NCBI RefSeq assembly: GCF_900048895.1
Contig: NZ_LT160635.1
Span: forward strand, 169,439 to 233,438
Length of the DNA: 64,000 nucleotides
Reading direction: 5' to 3'
From: Neglectibacter timonensis
GTDB taxonomy: Bacteria; Bacillota; Clostridia; Oscillospirales; Acutalibacteraceae
Shown: piece by piece, positions 42,102-50,312 of the stretch
How positions within the stretch are numbered: position 1 is the stretch's first letter
Layout: every line of letters begins with the position of its first letter
Translations under genes and position numbers: made by a program
The notes under the pieces: generated by a model
The model's input: the letters and a program-made list of their open reading frames with translations, nothing else
What the model was told of the DNA's origin: nothing
Databases searched by the model: none

Positions 42102-43013
42102 ATGAACCTTAGCGCCATTTCAACGACTTGGGCTTTACTCGAAAAAACTGCAAAAATACTAATACTCACTGAATCAGATCGACTCCCCCTGGCCGAGAAG
42201 ATAAGAATAGACAATTTGATTTACGTGGCAGAAGTAAAGATCATTGACATAGGCATTAACAATACCTATGAACAGGAAATGATGACCCTGACGGAGGAGG
42301 ATTTGTTAATTATCCTACTAACCACAGATGGTTTTATGAGCAAAGGGTATCGCGACAAATTCTCCCCGTTCTCTAAGCCTCCCGGATTTGCGGGAAAATA
42401 CATCTTTATTCGCTTGGACATTCCGGAAGGGTCTTTGCTGTCCGGGCTTAATACCGACATCGGCAAGGTGGAATCCATCATCCATGAATATCAAGCATTT
42501 GGCAGCGGAAAAAAAGTTCGGGTCACTACTGATAAAGGCACCGATATCACTACGCAAATTGCTTATCAGGAATTACTGCCTTACCATGCCCGTCTGTTGG
42601 GTGGGCATGCATTTCTTCCTCCGGCGGAAATATCAGAAGAGTTGGACCACTCCTCAACCAATGGAACAATCGTGGTGGATATTACGGTAGGGGAAATCAG
42701 GTTTGGATCTGATTTAATTGATTCGCTTGGCATAGTCGACCGCGAAGTTCGAATCACGGTGCAAGACGGACTTGTTGTAGATATTGACGGCGGTGACATA
42801 GGGCAACGTTTCAAAACCGGCTTAAACAGGCTAGATAAGAATTTACAGGTAGTGGTGGAATTGGGACATGGATTATCAGACCTTTCTCCTACGGGCATAA
42901 TTGGGGTTGATGAAAGCATGAACGGAACCTGCCATTTTGGTATTGGTGATAGAAATCCTTATCATATTGATGTTGTTATCTCAAATCCTAAATTTGAAAT
43001 TATCAGCGAATAA
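42102..43013 (+). CDS. M29 aminopeptidase/NicX-like protein
   Basis: A 303-residue protein matching the aminopeptidase M29 (AmpS/PepS, also 2,5-dihydroxypyridine dioxygenase-like) fold in its C-terminal part: GKKVRVTTDKGTDITTQI, GHAFLPPAEIS, NGTIVVDITVGEI, VVVELGHGLSDLSPTGIIGVDESMNGTCHFGIGD and YHIDVVISNPKFEI. Metal-ligand positions of M29 (Glu in ELG, Glu in VDES, His in CHFGIG, His-x-Asp near HID) are kept. Shorter than the usual 370-410 residues at the N-terminus. Low GC and next to IS110 debris, so probably acquired. Confidence 0.68.
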   Translation: MNLSAISTTWALLEKTAKILILTESDRLPLAEKIRIDNLIYVAEVKIIDIGINNTYEQEMMTLTEEDLLIILLTTDGFMSKGYRDKFSPFSKPPGFAGKYIFIRLDIPEGSLLSGLNTDIGKVESIIHEYQAFGSGKKVRVTTDKGTDITTQIAYQELLPYHARLLGGHAFLPPAEISEELDHSSTNGTIVVDITVGEIRFGSDLIDSLGIVDREVRITVQDGLVVDIDGGDIGQRFKTGLNRLDKNLQVVVELGHGLSDLSPTGIIGVDESMNGTCHFGIGDRNPYHIDVVISNPKFEIISE

Positions 43014-43162
43014 TTCTCTCGTTTTCCCCTTGACATTGCTTTACAGGTTTTTATAGATAGTCTTTCTGTTTTGAGATACCGGAAATTTCACTTCCGCTCC
43101 CTTAAAATTCTGCCGGGGTGGAAAGCACGGATGCCCTGTTCCCCGAGGAGAAAACCGGAGGG

Positions 43163-43708
43163 TCAGGGCGGCGGAGAGGCCGTGTTTTCCGAGCCGGAGG
43201 AAGGGAGGGCTTCCAGGTAGGCGGAAATTTCCCTGCGGCTGCGGAGGATCACGGTCTTTTCCCGGTAGGGCTCCACCCTTTTTTTGGTCCCGTCCCGTCC
43301 TGCGTCATAATCCCCCGCCCAGCGGAACATGGCTTTCAGCATGTTCCAGCCGGGGCGGTAAAGGCAGGGCTCCAGCCCCAGGTTCTGCCGGAGCCAGCGG
43401 GTGAAAATCCTTTTGTACCGCACCCCAAGGGGGAGCTCCAGCAGAAGGATGGCGTCCGCCTGGCGGAGCCCTTCTTCAAAGCAGGCACGCCCTGTGTCCT
43501 CCATCACATAATGGGGCTGGCGGAGGATCTCCGCAAAGAGTGCGTCCCGCTCCGCTTCCGGGCGTTTCCGGTTCCCCGAGGGCGCGCCGGGGTCGGGGAC
43601 GTAGACCACCTCGTCCAGAGAGTGGCAGGGGATGCCTGTGCGCGCCGCGATCTGCCGGGCCAGCGTGGATTTCCCGCTGGCCACGGAGCCTGTGAGATAG
43701 AGCTTCAT
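43163..43708 (-). CDS. P-loop kinase-like (DNA topology modulation/FlaR-like) protein
   Basis: A 181-residue adenylate-kinase-like protein: Walker A GSVASGKST at 7-15, IPCHSLDEVVYVPDPG following, lid region with TRWLRQNLG, and EKTVILRSRREISAYLEAL at the end. The family is often labelled 'DNA topology modulation protein' but acts presumably as a small-molecule or nucleotide kinase. Start 43708 has GGGGGACCGG upstream, weak. A minus-strand terminator of the preceding gene lies at 43811-43852, so it has its own transcript. Confidence 0.75.
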   Translation of the reverse strand: MKLYLTGSVASGKSTLARQIAARTGIPCHSLDEVVYVPDPGAPSGNRKRPEAERDALFAEILRQPHYVMEDTGRACFEEGLRQADAILLLELPLGVRYKRIFTRWLRQNLGLEPCLYRPGWNMLKAMFRWAGDYDAGRDGTKKRVEPYREKTVILRSRREISAYLEALPSSGSENTASPPP

Positions 43709-43810
43709 CCGGTCCCCCCTCTTTTCTTGGCTTTGGCGCCGTCCTTCCCGGAGGCTGGGTTTTTGCATTGTCATGCCTCCAGTATAACAGACCGGCGGCC
43801 TTTTGGACAG

Positions 43811-43852
43811 AAAAAAAGAAAAATCGGAGAAACCCTCAAAAGGGTTCTCCGA
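43811..43852 (-). terminator. Intrinsic terminator, minus strand
   Basis: ATCGGAGAACCC pairs with GGGTTTCTCCGAT around TTTTGA, then TTTTCTTTTTTTC on the minus strand. Confidence 0.8.
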
Positions 43853-43886
43853 TGAGGAAAAAGCATTCCGTACGGCGCGGACCGCG

Positions 43887-44210
43887 TCAGAATTTCCTGG
43901 TAAACCAATAGGCCAGCTCCCGGACGGTTTCCAGAGGGCCGGGATACTCAGAGTTTTCCTCATGGAATACGCCGGCCCCGTTGGTCCACAGCGTCATGGT
44001 GGCCCGTCTCAGCTCCTGCCGGACGGCGTCGTAGGACTTCCCCTCATTCTGGGACATCAGCTTTGCGTAAAAATCCTCCGGCTGGCCGTGCTGGGCTGCT
44101 TCGATGGTATACCTGGCGCATTTTCCCTGCTCCCCCGCAGGCAGCCGGAGCGTGTGACAGAGCTCGTCTATCGTCTCAAAATCTTCCGGCGACTTGTATC
44201 CCTTCTTCAT
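43887..44210 (-). CDS. Hypothetical protein
   Basis: A 107-residue acidic, soluble protein (KSPEDFETIDELCHTLRLPAGEQGKCARYTIEAAQHGQPEDFYAKLMSQ...LETVRELAYWFTRKF). Not recognised. Strong GGGAGG site before ATG 44210 and a clean terminator make it a real gene. Upstream 44211-44494 is AT-rich, with a GCCCCCGCTC...GCGGGGGC hairpin at 44403-44424. Confidence 0.65.
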   Translation of the reverse strand: MKKGYKSPEDFETIDELCHTLRLPAGEQGKCARYTIEAAQHGQPEDFYAKLMSQNEGKSYDAVRQELRRATMTLWTNGAGVFHEENSEYPGPLETVRELAYWFTRKF

Positions 44211-44494
44211 CGAGATACCTCCCAAAATAGATTCCATTCCTATTAGTAGAAAATGGTACTTCTATTTTAGTGAACTGATTCCACAAAGAAAGAAATGTGA
44301 CATCATTTTTTCTATTAATTTGTAATTTTTTGTCAAAATAATGTGAGGAGAGGCGGTTTTCTGTAGTTTAAGAAGGGAAAATGGGGAAAAAGGTAAAAAA
44401 GAGCCCCCGCTCAGGTGCGGGGGCATGGGGAAGGAAAAGCGCCTGCGGCACGGCCGCCATGGGAGGGAAAACATCATGGGGCCGGGACTGCCCG

Positions 44495-47206
44495 TCAGGG
44501 GGAAAGAAACCTGCGCAGCTCCTCTTCCGGCATGGGCCTGGCGTAAAAATAGCCCTGGATGTAATGCACGCAGGATTTGGCGATGGCCTGCTGCTCGGCC
44601 CGGGTTTCCACGCCTTCCGCCACAACCGACAGGCCGTTGATGGCAGCCATTTTGACAATGGATTTCAACAGCGCATCCTGCTTGGGGCTGGTCAGAATCT
44701 GCCTGGTCAGGGAGCGGTCGATTTTGATGATGTCCGCGGGGAGGTTGGACAGGTAGTTGAGGCTGGAATACCCCACGCCGAAGTCGTCCAGCGCAATATG
44801 TACGCCGGCCTGCCGGAGTTTTTCCAGGGCCTGCGCCGCCTGGTCGATGGACTGGATCAGGACGCTCTCGGTGATTTCCAGCGTCACAAGCCGGGGGTCG
44901 ATGCCGGTAGAGCGGATCAGGTTCAGCAGGTGGCCGGCGCTGTTTCCCACCAAAAGCTGCTGCACGGAGAGGTTGACGCCCATGCGTGTGAGGCCCAGCG
45001 CTTCGCCGTGTTCGCGCATGAACAGGCAGGCCCTGCGGAGCACGTAATCGCCCAGCTCTTCCACAATGCCGTTGCGCTCCGCCAGGGAGATGACCTGGCC
45101 AGCGGAGAAAAAGCCGCCCTTTCCGTCGGGCAGGCGCGACAGCGCCTCAGCCGCAGTGTACCGGTTCTCACAAAGCCGCATAATCGGCTGGTACCAGACC
45201 TCCAGCGTCCCGTCCTGAATGGCCTCCTTCAGCCGGCGGAGGATATCGGCCTCCGTATGGATCATTTCATCCAGCTGGCCGTTATAGACGGTAACCACCC
45301 GGTCAGATTCCTTGGCAAAGCGCAGGGCGGATTGGATGTGGTCCAGCAGCTCGCTGGGCGTTTTGCCGTGTTCCGGATACATACAGGCGGAGATGCGGAC
45401 CTGCAGGGTGAAGGAGAGGGCGCCGGCTACCACCGGTTCGGCAAACAGGCTTTGCAACCGGTCGGCAAAAGAAGCCGACCCTTCCCCAGACAGGGAGACG
45501 CCCAAAAACACGTCGCCGTTGATGCGGTACAGGTACGAGCCGAAGGGGCGCGAGAGGCGGCGCAGGACCTCATGCAGAATCTCATCCCCGATTTCGGCGC
45601 TGAACAGCTCGTTGTACTGGCTGAAGGAGCAGATATCCACACAGAAAAGGCTGAACTGCCTCTTCTTATCATAAGAGATCAGCATGTTCGTGTCCCGGAG
45701 AAATTTCAGCCGGTTGCCCACGGAAAAGACCGGGTCGGAATAGGCCAGCTGTTCCACCTGCCTGCGGTAACGGTTGAAGGTTTTGGACAGCTCCATCATC
45801 TCCAGGTCCGTATATTCGTCAAAGACCACGTCGCTCTTTCCCTCGATGAGCTGCCGGCACTTTTCCGTGAGCATCCGGACGGGGGATTCCGCCGCCACCT
45901 GCCGGTAGTAGGCGCGGATCAATTCTGAAATCTGGTCCGCCGCCCCGCCCTGGTCCGGCGTGCAGCAGAGGTACTGGTACCGCGCCATCAGAAAGCTCTT
46001 TTCCCCGCCGATGCGCACCTGCAGCAGAAGCTCCAAAGAGAGGCCCTTGGCAAAGTCGTCCCGCTTCTGCTCGTCCATCTCCTCCCGCAGCGCCACCAGA
46101 TAGCTGCTCTCGTCCAGCCTGCCCGCCAGGAACGGGCTGCGGATGTAGTCGTTCAGCCGGGGCCGGATGCTTTGCAGATACTCCTCCTCTTTGTCCGGGC
46201 CGATCAGCCGGACTGCCTGGGCGTAGCCCTCCAGGGAGAAGAAAAACAGCGTGACCGGAACGCCGCCCTCGTGAAGCCAGCCGTCCAGGGCGGCGGTAAA
46301 GCCCTTGCGGCTGCAGAGGCCGGTGGCCTGGTCCATGCGGCCCGCCTCTGCCAGCAGGCGGTTTTGCCGGAGGGTTCTGCGCAGCAGGAAGAGAAGCGAC
46401 AGCAGCAGAACCTGGATCAGGATGCAGAGCAGGGCCAGGCCCAGCCGCTGCCCGACGCTGAGCCACCCGGACCGGGGCTGGATGCTGAGCGTCCATTGGG
46501 TGGGCAGGTTGAAGGCCGTTTTCTGGGCCTGGGAAAAATCGGCGCCTGCCTGGGAGCTTGCTACAATTTCCTTGTTTCCGTTCTGCGGCTCCACCCGCCA
46601 GAGCTCATAATCATACCCCTGGGCGGACAGGTTTTCCAGGCCCAGCTGCCCCAGTACATAGTCCCGGTCCAGCGCCACGGCCACCTGGCCCAGGTATGCG
46701 CCCTCCTCCACAATGGGCTGCAAAAACAGGAACACCTCCTGCCCCTCGGGGTCGTTCTGCAGCACCACGGGACCCTCCACCACCAGCTCCTTGACCACCT
46801 TGGACATGGTGTAGATATAGGAAAAATCCCGCAGCTCTTTTCCGTCGAGGCTTCCGTATTTGTCCTGGGGCAGTATCAGCCCCAGGATGTCCCCCTCAAA
46901 CAGGGCGACCATACAGACCTCGGGCCGCTGCAGCAGGGGGACGGCAGCGGTTTCAAACCAAGCGGAGGCATCCGCCTGGGCAGACTGCGCCGTATGCACG
47001 GTCTGCGCCAGGGCGGTGGCCTCATTGACGGTTCCCTGCAGCTGCAGGACAATTTTCTCCCTGTAATAGAACAGGATGTTTTCCGCTTCCCTCTGCCGTT
47101 CGTCCACGATGGCGCCGCGGACCAAAAGAATGGACGTCAAGCTGACTGCAAAGACCAGCAGAACAGCGAAAATGTATGCGGATGCCCGCTGAATCCGTTT
47201 TTTCAT
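44495..47206 (-). CDS. Membrane GGDEF-GGDEF-EAL cyclic-di-GMP phosphodiesterase
   Basis: A 903-residue protein: transmembrane helix (about 5-28), extracytoplasmic sensor (about 30-250), second helix (about 262-284), two degenerate GGDEF domains (about 300-430, site replaced by GRLDESSYLV; about 485-620, site RINGDVFLGV) and an EAL domain (about 640-895). The EAL domain looks active: AAEALSRL, MGVNLSVQQL, LEITESVLI, LDDFGVGYSSL, IKIDRS, AEGVET and QGYFYARPM. Net role: cyclic-di-GMP hydrolysis controlled by an external signal. Last gene of the five-gene operon; starts 8 bp after the cyclase gene. Confidence 0.88.
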   Translation of the reverse strand: MKKRIQRASAYIFAVLLVFAVSLTSILLVRGAIVDERQREAENILFYYREKIVLQLQGTVNEATALAQTVHTAQSAQADASAWFETAAVPLLQRPEVCMVALFEGDILGLILPQDKYGSLDGKELRDFSYIYTMSKVVKELVVEGPVVLQNDPEGQEVFLFLQPIVEEGAYLGQVAVALDRDYVLGQLGLENLSAQGYDYELWRVEPQNGNKEIVASSQAGADFSQAQKTAFNLPTQWTLSIQPRSGWLSVGQRLGLALLCILIQVLLLSLLFLLRRTLRQNRLLAEAGRMDQATGLCSRKGFTAALDGWLHEGGVPVTLFFFSLEGYAQAVRLIGPDKEEEYLQSIRPRLNDYIRSPFLAGRLDESSYLVALREEMDEQKRDDFAKGLSLELLLQVRIGGEKSFLMARYQYLCCTPDQGGAADQISELIRAYYRQVAAESPVRMLTEKCRQLIEGKSDVVFDEYTDLEMMELSKTFNRYRRQVEQLAYSDPVFSVGNRLKFLRDTNMLISYDKKRQFSLFCVDICSFSQYNELFSAEIGDEILHEVLRRLSRPFGSYLYRINGDVFLGVSLSGEGSASFADRLQSLFAEPVVAGALSFTLQVRISACMYPEHGKTPSELLDHIQSALRFAKESDRVVTVYNGQLDEMIHTEADILRRLKEAIQDGTLEVWYQPIMRLCENRYTAAEALSRLPDGKGGFFSAGQVISLAERNGIVEELGDYVLRRACLFMREHGEALGLTRMGVNLSVQQLLVGNSAGHLLNLIRSTGIDPRLVTLEITESVLIQSIDQAAQALEKLRQAGVHIALDDFGVGYSSLNYLSNLPADIIKIDRSLTRQILTSPKQDALLKSIVKMAAINGLSVVAEGVETRAEQQAIAKSCVHYIQGYFYARPMPEEELRRFLSP

Positions 47207-47213
47207 ATGCGCC

Positions 47214-48770
47214 TCATTTCCGCTGGATATGGTAATACCCTTTTCCGTTTTGCTTGACATAGTAGAGCGCCTCGTCCGCGTCGGCAATCAGCTGGGAAAG
47301 CGTCATGCCCGGGCGGAAGATGGAAACCCCGATGCTGCACTGGACCGGGATGCTCTGCCCGCCGGACTGAACGTTTGTCTGGAGCCGGAGCACCAGTTCG
47401 TCCAGCACGCCGCGCAGCTCGGCTTCGTCGTCCAGGCCGGTCAGCAGCAGAACGAATTCGTCCCCGCCGTACCGTCCCACCACGCCGTCGTATTTTTTCT
47501 CGTACTCCCGGAGAATGTACCCGATGCTTTTCAGGGCGATATCGCCGCCGGCATGGCCGCGGCTGTCGTTGAGGTGCTTCAGGTTATCCATGTCCACAAA
47601 GCACAGGGCCTTTGTCAAAGACGGCTCGGCTTTTTTCAGCAGGGCGTCCGCCTGGTTTAAGAAGACGGACCGGGTGACCGTGCCGGTGAGGCTGTCGGTA
47701 AGGCCGTCGCTGGTCAGGCGCAGGACCTCCTGAAAATCTGCGGTCTCCGGCCGTTCATCCCGGTAAATCCTGTTTTCCAGCTCCTCGATGGAGTGCACCA
47801 GCAGGTCCACCACCTTCATCTGGACGGAGAGGTACCGGCGCACCAGCCACAAAAGGCCGACGCACAGGAACAGGGTAAGCCCCATGACCAGCACCAGGGC
47901 CGGGAGGATTTCCTCATAACAGGACCAGAAATTTACAGAGCACAAAATATCCCAGCCCGTATTTTCCACCCGCTGGTAGGTGGTGTAGTACAGGCTTCCG
48001 CTGCGCAGGCTCCAGAAAGCGCCGGGCTGGGCGGCCAGAAGACGCTCCTCCAGCTGGTCCGCCGTGACGCCGAACAGCACGCTGCTTTTCAGCACGTCCG
48101 TGATGGAATCCCCATAGGGAAGCCCTTCCGTGGAGGACATGACCTGCCCCTGGGTGCCGATCAGCGTCGCCTCGGAGCCGCCATCCCCGGCGGACTTCTG
48201 CAGGATGTCCACCACTTCGTCAAAGTAGATGGCGCAGAACAGGCACCCGGTGATCCCGCCCCGTTCGTCCAGCAGCGGGACTGCCACGGTGTAGTTCAGC
48301 GTCGCGCCGTCCGCGCCCGCGGCAAAGCTGTCCGTCACCTGCAGCTGCCCGGTGGAGAAAAGCCGCTGCATGTAATCCCGGCTGGCAAGGCTGGCGGGCT
48401 CCGCGCCGTCGGAATAGACGATGATATCGGAATCCACATAGCAGAGCATCATGTACCCGAAATAGGGGCTCATCTGGTCCAGCTTTTTCACCTTGTCGAT
48501 GGGAGGAAGCCCCGGATCGTAGAACTCCGGAAGGCTGGCCAGGGATTCCAGCAGGCTCACCGTGCCCTCCACCCGCTGGGTGACCTGCGCACGGCTTGCC
48601 GCCAGGGACACCTCGGCGTTGGCCCGCATCCGGCTCACGGAGAGGACCGCGCCGCCCAGCAACACCACAAGCATGACCAGCCCGCAGAATAAGATGCTGT
48701 AACGGGTGATGGGGGCAAATGAGATATCCCATTTCCCGTCTGCTTTCTTTTGGTTTTCTTTTGTCTTCAT
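47214..48770 (-). CDS. Cache-GGDEF membrane diguanylate cyclase
   Basis: A 518-residue protein: transmembrane helix (about 22-45), double-Cache extracytoplasmic sensor (about 48-290, with FGYMMLCYVDSDIIVYSDG and YTTYQRVENTGWDILCSV), second helix (about 300-322), linker coiled coil and GGDEF domain (about 355-515) with LTDSLTGTVTR, FVDMDNLKHLNDSRGH and an intact RYGGDEFVLLL site. I-site RxxD absent. It makes cyclic-di-GMP, opposite to the EAL protein encoded immediately downstream, so the pair sets a local level from external cues. GGAGACCTCC lies before ATG 48770. Confidence 0.9.
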   Translation of the reverse strand: MKTKENQKKADGKWDISFAPITRYSILFCGLVMLVVLLGGAVLSVSRMRANAEVSLAASRAQVTQRVEGTVSLLESLASLPEFYDPGLPPIDKVKKLDQMSPYFGYMMLCYVDSDIIVYSDGAEPASLASRDYMQRLFSTGQLQVTDSFAAGADGATLNYTVAVPLLDERGGITGCLFCAIYFDEVVDILQKSAGDGGSEATLIGTQGQVMSSTEGLPYGDSITDVLKSSVLFGVTADQLEERLLAAQPGAFWSLRSGSLYYTTYQRVENTGWDILCSVNFWSCYEEILPALVLVMGLTLFLCVGLLWLVRRYLSVQMKVVDLLVHSIEELENRIYRDERPETADFQEVLRLTSDGLTDSLTGTVTRSVFLNQADALLKKAEPSLTKALCFVDMDNLKHLNDSRGHAGGDIALKSIGYILREYEKKYDGVVGRYGGDEFVLLLTGLDDEAELRGVLDELVLRLQTNVQSGGQSIPVQCSIGVSIFRPGMTLSQLIADADEALYYVKQNGKGYYHIQRK

Positions 48771-48828
48771 GTGGAGGTCTCCTTCCAGGATACGGACCGC
48801 CGGTCCAAAGGGCCGGAATGGCCGAAGG

Positions 48829-50298
48829 CTATTTCCAGAGGGACGCGCCGTCATAGACGTTCATGGCGGTGTCCCAATAGCCCAGCCTCCGGCATTCCGA
48901 GACGATGAGGCGGCGGATCTGTTCAAATATGGCGGCTGTTTTCCCGGCGAACAGGCCGCCGTCGGGCAGTTGTTCCACGGCTTCGCGGCATGCCCGGTAA
49001 ATTTCCAGGTTCTGGGGGTTTATGTCACGGCATACCAGTTTCGGAATACTTCTGCCGATGCTGAAATTCCTGGCCAATATCCCATAGATTTCCCGCAGCG
49101 CGTCGTAGCCGATGTGTTCTGTGATAAAGTCCAGCAGGGTGCGGGGGATCAGCTGATGTTCGTAAGGCTGTTCCTCCTGCCGGCGGAGCGCCGCCTGAAG
49201 GCGCCTTGTGTCTTCGGGCGTTATCAAGGCGGCCGCGTGGGCTGCGGCAGGCTCCACCGTCAGGGTCAGCAGCTCCAGACTGTCCAGGTACCGCCGCACA
49301 TGGCAGGCGATGGATTCGGGGGAAATCCGGATCCTCTGAAGCGCCGTCAGATCCATCTCCACTGAAATGCCCCGCCGGGGCGCCGCCGTCACCACACCCC
49401 AGTCCCGCAGCATCTTCACCGCTTTGACGGAGGTATCCCGGCTCACGCCGTAGGTTTTCTGAAGCTGGTCATGGGTGGGCAAATGGTCGCCGGGCTGGTA
49501 ACGGCCGATGGCGATGAGGCCCAGCAGGTCCAGGCACATGGTGGAATACCGCTCTTGGGCCAGGCTGAGCTGTTCTCCCAATTCCTCCGCCTCTGCCAGC
49601 ATGGGACAGGGGGAGAGAAGCTGATGGAACTGCTGCCCTTCCGCCTGCTCCGCAATGATCCGGTATTGGCGGAAGACGGCGTCCAGCTGCACCTGCTCCG
49701 GCACGCCGCCTGCCTTCGCCGCCTGCAGCAGCGCTTCGATATGGGAACGGTATTGCGCCCGGTCTTCCAGGGAACTCCGGGGCGGCTCCTTTCCCCGAAA
49801 GCCCAGGCTGTCCACAACCCGCAGGAGCAGCTCGTTCTCATTTCTGGCGATGAAAAAGCGCCCCAGCCTGCTGGAGAGCCGCCAGAAATCCTCGGGACGG
49901 CTTGGGTCCATCTGAGCGAGAATCCTCTCGGGCGTGCGCCAGTCTCCGCCGGTACACAGCCGCAGCCCCCGCAGGTAGATGGGGCGGCAGAGCAGGTCCG
50001 CCGTACGCATCAAATCGTCCACCTGGGCCGGGTCCGCCCTTCTCGCGTTCTGCAGCGCCTGCCCCTGGGGCAGGGGGGAGGCGGAGAGGACAACGGGCCG
50101 TTTCCTGGGCATTATCTCCAAAAACCCGTTCTGCTCCAGCAGCTCCAGCGCCCGGCGAACCGTCCGTTCCGAGGTCCCCAGTTCCCTGCACAGCACGGAC
50201 CTGCCGGGAAGCCTGGCGCCCACAGGAAGGAGGCCGGATTCGATTTTGTTTTTGAGCTGCCGGTAGGCCCGCTCATATTGAATCACGCCGCTTTTCAT
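48829..50298 (-). CDS. Regulator with two GntR winged-helix domains
   Basis: A 489-residue protein with a GntR-type HTH at the N-terminus (about 5-70, YRQLKNKIESGLLPVGARLPGRSVLCRELGTSERTVRRALELLEQNGFLEI) and a second one in the middle (about 250-315, LLGLIAIGRYQPGDHLPTHDQLQKTYGVSRDTSVKAVKMLRDWGVVTA), each followed by a helical region (about 85-245 and 330-485). This is an internal duplication of a FadR/HutC-like layout. It sits in the operon between the solute-binding lipoprotein and the diguanylate cyclase and probably regulates that operon or a metabolic target. Confidence 0.78.
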   Translation of the reverse strand: MKSGVIQYERAYRQLKNKIESGLLPVGARLPGRSVLCRELGTSERTVRRALELLEQNGFLEIMPRKRPVVLSASPLPQGQALQNARRADPAQVDDLMRTADLLCRPIYLRGLRLCTGGDWRTPERILAQMDPSRPEDFWRLSSRLGRFFIARNENELLLRVVDSLGFRGKEPPRSSLEDRAQYRSHIEALLQAAKAGGVPEQVQLDAVFRQYRIIAEQAEGQQFHQLLSPCPMLAEAEELGEQLSLAQERYSTMCLDLLGLIAIGRYQPGDHLPTHDQLQKTYGVSRDTSVKAVKMLRDWGVVTAAPRRGISVEMDLTALQRIRISPESIACHVRRYLDSLELLTLTVEPAAAHAAALITPEDTRRLQAALRRQEEQPYEHQLIPRTLLDFITEHIGYDALREIYGILARNFSIGRSIPKLVCRDINPQNLEIYRACREAVEQLPDGGLFAGKTAAIFEQIRRLIVSECRRLGYWDTAMNVYDGASLWK

Positions 50299-50312
50299 TC
50301 CCGTACCCGCTT

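Noticed and set aside
44403-44424. Third copy of the island boundary repeat
   Set aside because: Shares the GCCCCCGCTC/GCGGGGGC palindrome but lacks the ATGCTGC-N4-TGACGG flank.
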